Positions 5,869 to 13,570 of a DNA stretch of 15,438 nucleotides are shown here, piece by piece (position 1 is the stretch's first letter; each line of letters opens with the position of its first letter). The position numbers and the translations under genes are program-made. The notes under the pieces were generated by a model. The model did not search any database, was not told the DNA's origin, and saw only the letters and a list, made by a program, of their open reading frames with translations. Source of the DNA: Candidatus Zixiibacteriota bacterium (lineage in GTDB: Bacteria > Zixibacteria > MSB-5A5 > GN15 > FEB-12); NCBI GenBank assembly GCA_003641345.1, contig QNAD01000010.1, forward strand, positions 1 through 15,438. The letters run 5' to 3'.

Positions 5869-7776
5869 ATGAATGATCTTGTTGAAAGAATTGGTGAACT
5901 GCTTTCAAAATTACAATCTTCGGATTATCTAGAAAGAGAAGAAGCAGTTGAGGAACTGGGGAATTATGATACTGATGAGGCCGTTGCAGGTTTGGTTATT
6001 GCTATTGAAGACCCCAATTCTGGTATAAGAGAGTTAGCTGCTGAGCATCTTTCGAAAATGAAAGGGGATACAGCTCCCAAACTTTTAATTCACTTTTTGG
6101 GGAATGATGATATTACAGCAAGAAATTTAGCAGCTGAAGTCTTAGTTAAGATTGGCTCTAGGTCAGTACCTTATTTAATTGAACAAATTGATGTGGATGA
6201 TTACGATGTAAGGAAATTCATTGTTGATACGTTAGGTCTTATCAAGGATGAAAATTCTGTTGACGCATTGTGCCAAAAGCTCTGGGATGAAAATATCAAT
6301 GTTGTCTGTTCTGCCGCTGAAGCTCTTGGAGAAGTAGGCAGTCCGAAAGCAATTGATGCATTAGTTGCAGTTTTTGAAAAAATAGAAGATGTACAGCCTC
6401 AGGCTCTTGAAGCATTGGGGAAAATAGGTGATACACGAGCTTTGGAGCATTTATATAGATTTATTGAGACAGATGATCCTATCATTCAATATGCTGGAAT
6501 TGAAGCAATTGGTAATATTGGTTCTTCTTCCTCAATGGAAGTTTTGTCTAAATATCTAAATGACGGAGATGAATCAGTCTCAGAACTTGCTTTAATGGCT
6601 ATTATAAATATTAGTAACAATACCGATGGTAATATAGATTTTGACATTCCTTTGGATAAATTTTCTAAATTCCTATTTAATGGCGTTAAAGAAAAAGATC
6701 CGGAAATTACAAGTTTTACTATTAATCGTCTAAAAAGTTGGTTTGGGCATGATGTCATCTATAACTTAATTGATGTTTTGGATTCTGTCGATGAAGATAA
6801 TCAAAAATTGATTATAGAGTCTCTTGGACAGGTTGGCGGTACTGCTTCAACAATGCTTATTAGCAAATTCAAAGAGTCTTCAGTTGAGATCAAAAATATT
6901 ATTTTAGAAATTATAAAACAGTTTATAGATGAAAATATAGCGAGAAAGCTAATAGGATTTGTTGATGATGAAGATCCAGGGATAAGACAAAAGCTAGCAC
7001 ATATGATTGGTTCTTCTTATTTGCCCGAAGCATTGCCTGTATTAAAGAAGATGGCTGGAGATGAAATCGGTCATGTCCGTTCTGCTGCATATGCCGCCTT
7101 AGGGTGGTTATGCACAGAAAATGAAGTGGAATTTTTGGTTAAGGGACTGGATGATAAATTTGTAGATGTAAGAGAAGCTGCGGCTGGAGCTATGATAATG
7201 ATTGGTACAGAAGCAGTTGTGGAAAAATTCAGAAAATTATTATTTGATGGAAATACTGAGAAGCAACGTATATCTGCATTGTCGTTAGGTATGATTGGTG
7301 ATTCAACAGTTGTTCAACCTCTGATTGAAGCTATAAATCATCCAGAAGAAGAAATCAGACGTTCATCTATTATTTCTCTTGCTCGCATTGGAGATGAGAG
7401 GGCAATTGAGCCTATTGCTGTTGCTCTTAATGATGAATCAAAAGCTGTTAGGAAGTCAGCAATTAATTCACTGGTTATATTACAACGACAAGAATGTGTT
7501 CCGAAAATTAAGTTTTTGTTGGATGATGAAGATTTATGGATCAGATATCATACTATTAATGTAATTGGTGATTTTAGAAATAATGAATTTAGCGAATATG
7601 TTTTGCCATATTTGAATGATGAGCAGGATGTTATAAGAATTGCTACTATGAAAGCACTTTCTAAGATGGGATGCAGAGAAGCGATGTCCACAATTGATCA
7701 ATTCGCAAATGATTCTAATAAAGATATTGTCGATGCGGCTCATCAAGCAATTACAGTTTTGGATGGAGAAAAGTAA
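5869..7776 (+). CDS. Large HEAT-repeat protein (about 20 repeats) in the chemosensory operon
   Basis: The 635-residue protein consists almost wholly of HEAT/PBS-lyase-type helical repeats of about 31 residues. I count roughly 20, with regular examples such as VPYLIEQIDVDDYDVRKF (155 onwards is similar) and the pattern 'V/I-x-x-L-...-D-x-V-R-x-A-A-x-x-A-L-G-x-I-G'. A less regular stretch (about 230-280) may break the solenoid into two halves. No signal peptide, membrane segment or catalytic motif is seen. Such solenoids usually act as protein-binding scaffolds. Its stop codon overlaps the start of the following receiver gene (TAATG), and the STAS gene ends 31 nt upstream, so it physically bridges the partner-switch and chemosensory halves. 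A scaffold or adaptor role is inference. The start has only a weak G-rich ribosome binding site (5857-5861). Confidence 0.85.
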   Translation: MNDLVERIGELLSKLQSSDYLEREEAVEELGNYDTDEAVAGLVIAIEDPNSGIRELAAEHLSKMKGDTAPKLLIHFLGNDDITARNLAAEVLVKIGSRSVPYLIEQIDVDDYDVRKFIVDTLGLIKDENSVDALCQKLWDENINVVCSAAEALGEVGSPKAIDALVAVFEKIEDVQPQALEALGKIGDTRALEHLYRFIETDDPIIQYAGIEAIGNIGSSSSMEVLSKYLNDGDESVSELALMAIINISNNTDGNIDFDIPLDKFSKFLFNGVKEKDPEITSFTINRLKSWFGHDVIYNLIDVLDSVDEDNQKLIIESLGQVGGTASTMLISKFKESSVEIKNIILEIIKQFIDENIARKLIGFVDDEDPGIRQKLAHMIGSSYLPEALPVLKKMAGDEIGHVRSAAYAALGWLCTENEVEFLVKGLDDKFVDVREAAAGAMIMIGTEAVVEKFRKLLFDGNTEKQRISALSLGMIGDSTVVQPLIEAINHPEEEIRRSSIISLARIGDERAIEPIAVALNDESKAVRKSAINSLVILQRQECVPKIKFLLDDEDLWIRYHTINVIGDFRNNEFSEYVLPYLNDEQDVIRIATMKALSKMGCREAMSTIDQFANDSNKDIVDAAHQAITVLDGEK

Positions 7777-8141
7777 TGAAAAAGCATTCTATCCTTGTTG
7801 TTGATGATGAACTATTAATAAGAGATTTACTGTATGATTTTTTTAATAGTCAAGGGTGGGAAGTAAAAGTTGCTGGGAATGGTGAAAAAGCTATGCAAAT
7901 AGTTGAGAACGAGCAGGTTGATTTAGTTCTTACTGACATAAGAATGCCAGAGATGGATGGTCTTTTTTTAACAAAACAAATAAAAGACAATCATCCTGAA
8001 TTGCCTGTGGTTGTGATGACTGGATTTCCATCGGTTGATACGGCTGTTGAAGCACTTCGGAGTAAAGTCGCAGATTATATAGTTAAGCCATTTAATATCA
8101 ATAAGCTTTACAAAGTTATTGAAAAAGAATTAGGCAAATAA
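7776..8141 (+). CDS. Single-domain response regulator (receiver), first of three
   Basis: This is a stand-alone 121-residue receiver. The acidic pocket is Asp10/Asp11, the phospho-acceptor is Asp54 (LTDIRMPEMDG), and Thr82 and Lys104 complete the active site. The segment MTGFPSVDTAVEALR and DYIVKPF resembles the receivers of NtrC/AtoC-type regulators more than classical CheY, so I avoid the name cheY. It overlaps the HEAT gene by one base (TAATG), with GGAG (7765-7768) upstream, and lies 33 nt before cheR. With no output domain it must act through protein contacts; the HEAT protein is a natural candidate partner (inference). Confidence 0.9.
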   Translation: MKKHSILVVDDELLIRDLLYDFFNSQGWEVKVAGNGEKAMQIVENEQVDLVLTDIRMPEMDGLFLTKQIKDNHPELPVVVMTGFPSVDTAVEALRSKVADYIVKPFNINKLYKVIEKELGK

Positions 8142-8174
8142 GGGAGCTATTTTTAGTTATTTAAAGGAATAAAT

Positions 8175-9170
8175 ATGTTGTCAAACAGTTCCAAAGAACC
8201 AGATATGAAACGTGAAGAGTTCATCATGATCAGAGATTATATCCACGAGAAGAGTGGGATGTTCTTTGCAGAAAACAAAATGTATTTGGTGAAAAATAGA
8301 TTAATTAAAAGAATGGCAGAACTCGACATAAAGAGTTTTAAGGATTATTTCTTCCATGTCAAATATGACACATCATTAAAAGAATTCAACTGTTTGATGA
8401 ATTTAATGACGACAAACGAAACCAGTTTTTTTAGAAATGAACCTTTACTGCTTTCGTTTCAAGAAGAAATAATGCCATCTATAATTAAGCAAAAGACAGA
8501 AAAGAAAACTCCAAAATCCGTGAGAATATGGTCTGCCGGGTGTTCTACTGGTGAAGAGCCATATACTTTGGCAATGATTATGCTTGAAAAACTTAAGCAA
8601 TATCCCGGATGGAATTTGGAAATAATAGCCAATGATATTTCAGAAGATGTACTTCGGAATGCAAGAAAAGGCGAATACTCAGGTTTGACATTAAGAAATA
8701 TCAAGCCTGCAATGCTTGAAAGATATTTTACCAAAGCAGATAATATCTATAAGGTAAAGCCGGAAGTAAAATCTATAGTCAAGTTTTCGCATATGAATTT
8801 GAGTGACGATAGAAGGTTGTCAATGAATAAAAATTTTGATGTAATCTTTTGCCGAAATGTTATGATATATTTTTCGGAAGAAGTCAAAAAAAGATTGGTC
8901 AGAACATTTTATAATGCATTAGTTCCGGGTGGACATTTTTATATTGGACATTCAGAAACATTACATGGGATATCAAAAGCATTTAAAATAAATTATTTAA
9001 AAAATGCATTAGTTTACCAAAAAGAAGCTGTAGAAACAACTTCTGAGGTGAAAAAGAGAGAGTTGAGGCCTACAACGCTTTTGAGATCCAATGCAAAACC
9101 AAGTGCTGGAGCTAATAGAGCTATTGATCTCCTTAGCAAGATTAAAAAACCAGCAGGAGCAGTAAAATAA
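8175..9170 (+). CDS. cheR: Chemotaxis protein methyltransferase CheR
   Basis: CheR transfers methyl groups from S-adenosylmethionine to glutamates of chemoreceptors for adaptation. The 331-residue product has the N-terminal helical domain (about 12-90) ending in NETSFFR (81-87), then the Rossmann domain. That domain has the SAM-binding WSAGCSTGEEPY (119-130), the acidic NDIS (153-156), and CRNVMIYF (226-233). All signature motifs are intact. AAAGG (8163-8167) precedes the ATG by 7 nt. Beyond about residue 285 there is a 45-residue tail, basic and rich in Lys/Ser/Ala, without any clear domain, so the protein is longer than the usual 270-290 residues. Its receptor substrates are not encoded in this window. 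Confidence 0.95.
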   Translation: MLSNSSKEPDMKREEFIMIRDYIHEKSGMFFAENKMYLVKNRLIKRMAELDIKSFKDYFFHVKYDTSLKEFNCLMNLMTTNETSFFRNEPLLLSFQEEIMPSIIKQKTEKKTPKSVRIWSAGCSTGEEPYTLAMIMLEKLKQYPGWNLEIIANDISEDVLRNARKGEYSGLTLRNIKPAMLERYFTKADNIYKVKPEVKSIVKFSHMNLSDDRRLSMNKNFDVIFCRNVMIYFSEEVKKRLVRTFYNALVPGGHFYIGHSETLHGISKAFKINYLKNALVYQKEAVETTSEVKKRELRPTTLLRSNAKPSAGANRAIDLLSKIKKPAGAVK

Positions 9171-9198
9171 TGAATTATATATATACAGGAACAAGTTT

Positions 9199-9570
9199 AT
9201 GGCACAAACAATATTAGTAGTAGACGACTCTCCCACTGTGGTTAAGTTCGTTTCCTTCTCTTTAAAGAAGAGTGGTTACTCGGTTGTTACTGCCTGTGAT
9301 GGGATGGATGCTTTAGAGAAGATTTCCAGTCTTGCAAATGACGTAAGCATGGTTATAACTGATCTGAACATGCCAAATCTTGATGGGTACGGGTTAATCT
9401 CTACTTTGAGAGATAATTCTGAGCATCAGAGCACTCCGATAATTATATTATCTTCGGAAGATGCTGAAGAGGATAAAGATAAGGGGCTTAAGGTTGGTGC
9501 AACTTCCTATCTGGTGAAACCATTTAAGTCTTCTGTTTTATTAGAAGAAGTATCGAAATTTTTGAAATAA
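9199..9570 (+). CDS. Single-domain response regulator (CheY/PilG-like), second of three
   Basis: The 123-residue receiver has Asp9/Asp10 in the acidic pocket, Asp55 as phospho-acceptor (TDLNMPNLDG), Ser85 or Ser86 in the switch position (ILSSED) and Lys108 (LVKPF). The sequence resembles receivers of the PilG/CheY type, but no pilus gene is nearby to support that. AGGA (9187-9190) precedes the ATG by 8 nt. It lies 28 nt after cheR and 24 nt before the next receiver. It may be a CheA phospho-acceptor serving as output or as a phosphate sink; sequence alone does not decide which. Confidence 0.9.
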   Translation: MAQTILVVDDSPTVVKFVSFSLKKSGYSVVTACDGMDALEKISSLANDVSMVITDLNMPNLDGYGLISTLRDNSEHQSTPIIILSSEDAEEDKDKGLKVGATSYLVKPFKSSVLLEEVSKFLK

Positions 9571-9594
9571 TATTATTTATAAAATGGAGGCAAT

Positions 9595-9969
9595 ATGGCA
9601 GATTTAAAAATTCTTGCCGTTGATGATAGCCCTACAATGAGACGGATTATTGTTAACACGCTGAAAAGAGCAGGATTCAATGAGGTTATTGAAGCCGGCG
9701 ATGGTAAGGATGCTTTAGCTAAATTGAAAGCCGAAGATATTAACTTTATTATTACTGACTGGAACATGCCGGAAATGGATGGATTAACATTGGTTAGTAA
9801 TATTCGTGGTTCAGAAGAGTATAAAAAACTTCCCATTTTGATGGTAACGACACGTTCCGTCAAAGATGATATAGTTGAAGCTCTTAAAGCCGGAGTAAAT
9901 AATTATATAGTCAAACCGTTTACGCCGGATACTTTAAAAGAAAAAATCAATGAAATCTTAAACGCCTAA
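9595..9969 (+). CDS. cheY: CheY-type chemotaxis response regulator, third of three
   Basis: Of the three single receivers, this 124-residue one is closest to classical CheY. It has Asp10/Asp11, phospho-acceptor Asp55 in FIITDWNMPEMDG, Thr85 in MVTTRS, Tyr104 and Lys107 in NNYIVKPFTP, the counterparts of E. coli CheY Asp12/13, Asp57, Thr87, Tyr106 and Lys109. A strong GGAGG (9586-9590) lies 4 nt before the ATG. The CheZ-like phosphatase begins 17 nt downstream, which makes this receiver its most likely substrate. In flagellated bacteria phospho-CheY binds the switch protein FliM; no flagellar gene is visible here, so the output is unknown. Confidence 0.93.
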   Translation: MADLKILAVDDSPTMRRIIVNTLKRAGFNEVIEAGDGKDALAKLKAEDINFIITDWNMPEMDGLTLVSNIRGSEEYKKLPILMVTTRSVKDDIVEALKAGVNNYIVKPFTPDTLKEKINEILNA

Positions 9970-9986
9970 CTTCATTGGAGGGAAAA

Positions 9987-10553
9987 ATGGTTAACGAGAG
10001 TTTGCAAGATAAAATCAAAAATGAAGTTGTCGTATTGGCGTCTTCTTTAAAAGATATTGTTGATAAATTTAATAAGTTGCAACACCCGATTGTTGAATCT
10101 CATGAAAAGGTACCTCAAGCTACTCAACAACTCGATAAAATAAGTGACCAGACGGAAGCTGCTACTCAAAAAATGTTGGATACAATTGAGGCTATTACAG
10201 AAAGAGAACAGGATGTTTTAGAAGGGCTTAAGGGAATTGTTGATTCTGATATAAATGACACTATTAAATCAGAAGTAAATAAATTGACTGAAAAAGTAGA
10301 AGCAAATGTTAATGATGCGTATTCGATAATGGATGCTCTTCAATTTCAGGATATTACCTCACAACAGATGGACCATGCCGCTTCATTATTGGAAGATATT
10401 GAAGAGAAATTGAATAACATTATAGTTGTTATGGATGGTGGACAAGAAGCGAAAGAGCCTACCAAGAAAAAGGTAAGAGCTTATGATCCTCATGCTGATG
10501 TCTATGATAAAAAAACAAATCAAGACGAAATTGATTCATTGTTTAAACAATAA
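9987..10553 (+). CDS. cheZ: CheZ-like phosphatase of phospho-CheY
   Basis: The 188-residue protein is predicted to be largely helical, and it carries the CheZ signature ALQFQDITSQQM (117-128). Asp122 and Gln126 have the D-x3-Q spacing of the catalytic pair of E. coli CheZ (Asp143, Gln147), in which Gln positions the attacking water. A flexible, Lys-rich stretch (about 152-178) leads to the C-terminal NQDEIDSLFKQ. This resembles both the C-terminal CheY-binding tail of CheZ and the N-terminal CheY-binding peptide of FliM. Placement between cheY and cheA supports the call. I chose the ATG at 9987, 5 nt after GGAGG (9977-9981); an in-frame TTG at 9975 would overlap that site. At 188 residues it is slightly shorter than E. 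coli CheZ (214). Overall similarity to characterised CheZ is otherwise modest, so the call rests on motif and context. Confidence 0.85.
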   Translation: MVNESLQDKIKNEVVVLASSLKDIVDKFNKLQHPIVESHEKVPQATQQLDKISDQTEAATQKMLDTIEAITEREQDVLEGLKGIVDSDINDTIKSEVNKLTEKVEANVNDAYSIMDALQFQDITSQQMDHAASLLEDIEEKLNNIIVVMDGGQEAKEPTKKKVRAYDPHADVYDKKTNQDEIDSLFKQ

Positions 10554-10570
10554 ATTTAATAGGAATAGAT

Positions 10571-12427
10571 ATGTCATCAGAAGATGTAGATTTTGAAATG
10601 GATGAGATGCAGGAAATTATAGATGATTTTCTGGTCGAAGCTGACGAACTTATTACTTCGTTAGATAACAATTTTGTAACTTTAGAAACAAATCCAAATG
10701 ATCTTGATATGCTGAATGAAATATTTCGGGCAGCTCATACAATCAAAGGTACATCGAGCTTTCTCGGACTTGATAATGTAACTACTGTTTCTCACAAGAT
10801 GGAAGATATCCTTAATAAACTTCGTAAAGGAGAAATGACTCTTAATCCTGAAATTATGGATGTCCTTCTGGAAGCTACCGACGTATTGAAAGTTTTGCTT
10901 GATAAAGTCAGAGCTGGTGAAGGTGATAAATTTGACACGGCTGATATATTAAAAAAATTAGTAGTTGTCAATGAAGGAAGTGAACCTAAAGAGGATAATT
11001 CAGAACAAAATATTGAAATTCCGACTGAAACTGAAAAAAACACTGAAGATAATTTATTGGAACAATTAGAAAATGTTGAATCTGAAAAGTTGTCCGGTGA
11101 TGTTACTGAACGAATGACAAACGTATCAAATGATAAACAAAAAGATTTAAATGTTGAAAATACTACAATTCCTGAGCCTGATAAAAAGGAAGCAAAGGCT
11201 CAACCTGTTAATAACCCTGCAAAAAAACCAAAAGCTGATCAAACAATAAGAGTAGGGGTTGATCGCCTGGATTCATTGATGAATATGATGGGAGAACTGG
11301 TTCTTGGAAGAAATAGTTTAACTCAATCTTTAAATACATTAAATTTAGAACACGTAGGCGATGCTCAATTAGAGCAGTTAAGCCAATCAGTCAGTTCAGT
11401 TAGTTTTATTACTACCGAGCTTCAAATGGCTGTTATGAAGATGAGAATGCTTCCTATTGGTAAAGTATTTAGTCGCTATCCAAGATTGATAAGGGATCTT
11501 TCTCGTGAATCAAAAAAACAGATTGATTTGCAAATTTTTGGTGAAAGTACAGAGCTTGACAAGTCTGTTATTGAAGAAATTGGTGATCCGTTAGTTCATA
11601 TTATTCGAAATTCCTGTGATCATGGTATTGAATCTCCGGAAGATAGAGTTGCAAAAGGTAAACCTGCAAAAGGAACAGTAAAATTGAGTGCAGCTCAGGA
11701 AGGCTCAAGTATTGTAATTACGGTTGAGGATGATGGGCGTGGTTTTGACTTGGAAGCGATCAAAATAAAAGCAGTAGAACGAGGATTAACAACATCTTCA
11801 GAACTTGAGAAAATGTCTAATAAGGAAATTTTCAGTTTTATATTTGAACCTGGGTTCTCTACCGCCAAGAAAATTACCGACGTCTCTGGTCGTGGAGTGG
11901 GGATGGATGTTGTTCGCACAAATATTCTTAAATTAAACGGTTTAGTAGAACTTAATTCTGAAGTTGGAGTTGGAACAACAATTACAATAAAATTGCCACT
12001 TACTTTAGCGATTATTCAAGGTTTGCTGGTCGAAGTTGATAATGAAGTTTTTATATTACCTCTATCATCTGTCTATGAAACGGTCAAGATGGAAAGTTTA
12101 CAGATTCACTATATGAACCAAAAACCGGTGATTAAACTTAGAGATGATATTATTCCTATGATGAATCTTAATCAGTTATTGGATTTCGATAGTAAATGTT
12201 ATAATATTGATGAAAAACCTTATGTAATAATAATTGGTTTAGCTGATAAAAAATTGGGTGTTATTGTTGATAGATTCCTTGGACAGGAAGAAGTGGTCAT
12301 AAAATCTTTAGGTAAATTCCTTGGGAATACTGAAGGTATTGCTGGAGCTACTATTCTTGGTGATGGTAGGATTCGACTTATAGTTGATATGATAGGATTG
12401 TTTAACGTCGCTAAAAAACTGGCCTGA
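10571..12427 (+). CDS. cheA: Chemotaxis histidine kinase CheA (no recognisable P2 domain)
   Basis: CheA autophosphorylates and passes phosphate to CheY and CheB. The 618-residue protein has P1 (about 12-130) with phospho-acceptor His56 in AAHTIKGTSSFLGL. The P3 dimerisation helices run from about 224 to 288 (VDRLDSLMNMMGELVLGRN). In P4 the N box is HIIRNSCDHGIE (343-354), followed by DDGRGFD (387-393), EPGFSTA (426-432) and GRGVGMDVV (440-448). The CheW-like P5 domain (about 478-618) docks coupling proteins. Residues 132-222, where P2 normally sits, are an Asn/Glu/Lys-rich linker without a visible fold, so CheY would have to meet P1 directly. AGGAA (10561-10565) lies 5 nt before the ATG. The catalytic domains look fully active. 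No cheW is in the window, although P5 implies one elsewhere. Confidence 0.97.
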   Translation: MSSEDVDFEMDEMQEIIDDFLVEADELITSLDNNFVTLETNPNDLDMLNEIFRAAHTIKGTSSFLGLDNVTTVSHKMEDILNKLRKGEMTLNPEIMDVLLEATDVLKVLLDKVRAGEGDKFDTADILKKLVVVNEGSEPKEDNSEQNIEIPTETEKNTEDNLLEQLENVESEKLSGDVTERMTNVSNDKQKDLNVENTTIPEPDKKEAKAQPVNNPAKKPKADQTIRVGVDRLDSLMNMMGELVLGRNSLTQSLNTLNLEHVGDAQLEQLSQSVSSVSFITTELQMAVMKMRMLPIGKVFSRYPRLIRDLSRESKKQIDLQIFGESTELDKSVIEEIGDPLVHIIRNSCDHGIESPEDRVAKGKPAKGTVKLSAAQEGSSIVITVEDDGRGFDLEAIKIKAVERGLTTSSELEKMSNKEIFSFIFEPGFSTAKKITDVSGRGVGMDVVRTNILKLNGLVELNSEVGVGTTITIKLPLTLAIIQGLLVEVDNEVFILPLSSVYETVKMESLQIHYMNQKPVIKLRDDIIPMMNLNQLLDFDSKCYNIDEKPYVIIIGLADKKLGVIVDRFLGQEEVVIKSLGKFLGNTEGIAGATILGDGRIRLIVDMIGLFNVAKKLA

Positions 12428-12439
12428 TAGGATTTCCAA

Positions 12440-13561
12440 ATGACTATTTCTTCTAATAAAATAATTCGAGTTCTCATCGTAGATGATTCTGCTTTCATGA
12501 GAAAAGCTATATCTATGATGCTCGAAGAAGATCCTCAAATAAAAATAATCGGGACAGCCAGAAACGGTAAAGAAGGTGTTGATAAAGCACTTGAGTTAAA
12601 ACCAGACCTAATCACTATGGACATTGAAATGCCTCAGATGGATGGTCTTACCGCATTAAAACAGATTATGGAAACAAGCCCGACCCTTGTGATGATGCTG
12701 TCGTCCTTAACTACTGATGGTGCCAGTGCTACCTTGGATGCTTTAGAATTAGGTGCAGTTGATTTTATTCCAAAACAATTATCATTTGTTAGTCTTGACA
12801 TTGTAAAAATTAAAGATGAATTATTAAGAAAAATAAAAAATATTGTGAGTCGGAAAAATGTTTTGATGGCACAATATCGCAGTAAAAGATTTACTAAGCT
12901 AAAAAGTCCAGAAAAAGCCGAGAATAAATTTGATAATAAAAAGACGGTATCGGCTTCAATCTCAAAATCATTAGCAACACCTAAGAGAAGCCATTCAATA
13001 AGTTTAATTGCAATAGGTTCTTCAACAGGAGGTCCTCCGGCTCTTCAAGCTGTAATTCCAAAATTACCGAAAAATTTACCAGTAGGAGTTGTAATTGCTC
13101 AACATATGCCACCTAACTTTACAAAATCAATGGCAGAACGTTTAAATTCTTTGTCACAAGTTACTGTTAAAGAAGCCCATGGGGGGGAAGAGATTATTCC
13201 TGGTACTGTTTTTATAGCTCCCGGAGGACAGCATTTAATGGTTAGAAAAAATGGTGGTAGAGCATATACTGTTGTAAGCTCATCTCCGAAAGATGCCCTT
13301 TATAAGCCATGTGTTGATGTTTTGCTCGATTCAGTTGCAGATGCCTATGGCAGGTTTGGAATGGGTGTTATTTTAACTGGAATGGGCAATAATGGTGTTG
13401 TGGGAATGCAAAATCTAAAAAGTAAGGGTGGTATAGTAATTGCTCAAAATGAAGAAACCTGTATAGTATATGGGATGCCAAGAGCTGTCATAGAAGCTAA
13501 AATAGCTAATCATATTAGTCCTATCGATAATATAAGTAATGAAATTGTAAGTTATTTTTAA
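12440..13561 (+). CDS. cheB: Chemotaxis glutamate methylesterase CheB with Asn in place of the catalytic Asp
   Basis: CheB removes methyl groups from receptors, and deamidates them, when phosphorylated by CheA. The 373-residue protein has a receiver (about 8-130: Asp15/Asp16, phospho-acceptor Asp61 in TMDIEMPQMDG, Ser89, Lys112), a long variable linker (about 131-186) and the esterase domain (about 187-373). The nucleophile Ser195 (IGSSTGGPP) and His222 (AQHMPPNF) are present. The third triad residue, Asp286 of the E. coli/Salmonella enzyme in GMGNDG, is Asn318 here (GMGNNG, codon AAT at 13391-13393). GAT would restore Asp, one base away. Seven consecutive G bases lie at 13181-13187. AGGA (12429-12432) stands 7 nt before the ATG, and cheA ends 12 nt upstream. 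Identity is firm; esterase activity is in doubt. Confidence 0.95.
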   Translation: MTISSNKIIRVLIVDDSAFMRKAISMMLEEDPQIKIIGTARNGKEGVDKALELKPDLITMDIEMPQMDGLTALKQIMETSPTLVMMLSSLTTDGASATLDALELGAVDFIPKQLSFVSLDIVKIKDELLRKIKNIVSRKNVLMAQYRSKRFTKLKSPEKAENKFDNKKTVSASISKSLATPKRSHSISLIAIGSSTGGPPALQAVIPKLPKNLPVGVVIAQHMPPNFTKSMAERLNSLSQVTVKEAHGGEEIIPGTVFIAPGGQHLMVRKNGGRAYTVVSSSPKDALYKPCVDVLLDSVADAYGRFGMGVILTGMGNNGVVGMQNLKSKGGIVIAQNEETCIVYGMPRAVIEAKIANHISPIDNISNEIVSYF

Positions 13562-13570
13562 TTATTTTTG

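Noticed and set aside
9170..9217. A 15-codon reading frame (ATG overlapping the cheR stop) before the second receiver
   Set aside because: It has no ribosome binding site of its own, runs into the receiver gene in another frame and has no recognisable content; probably chance.
9571..9576. TATTAT before the third receiver as another internal promoter
   Set aside because: No -35-like hexamer lies 16-18 nt upstream, and the 24-nt gap is filled by the ribosome binding site.
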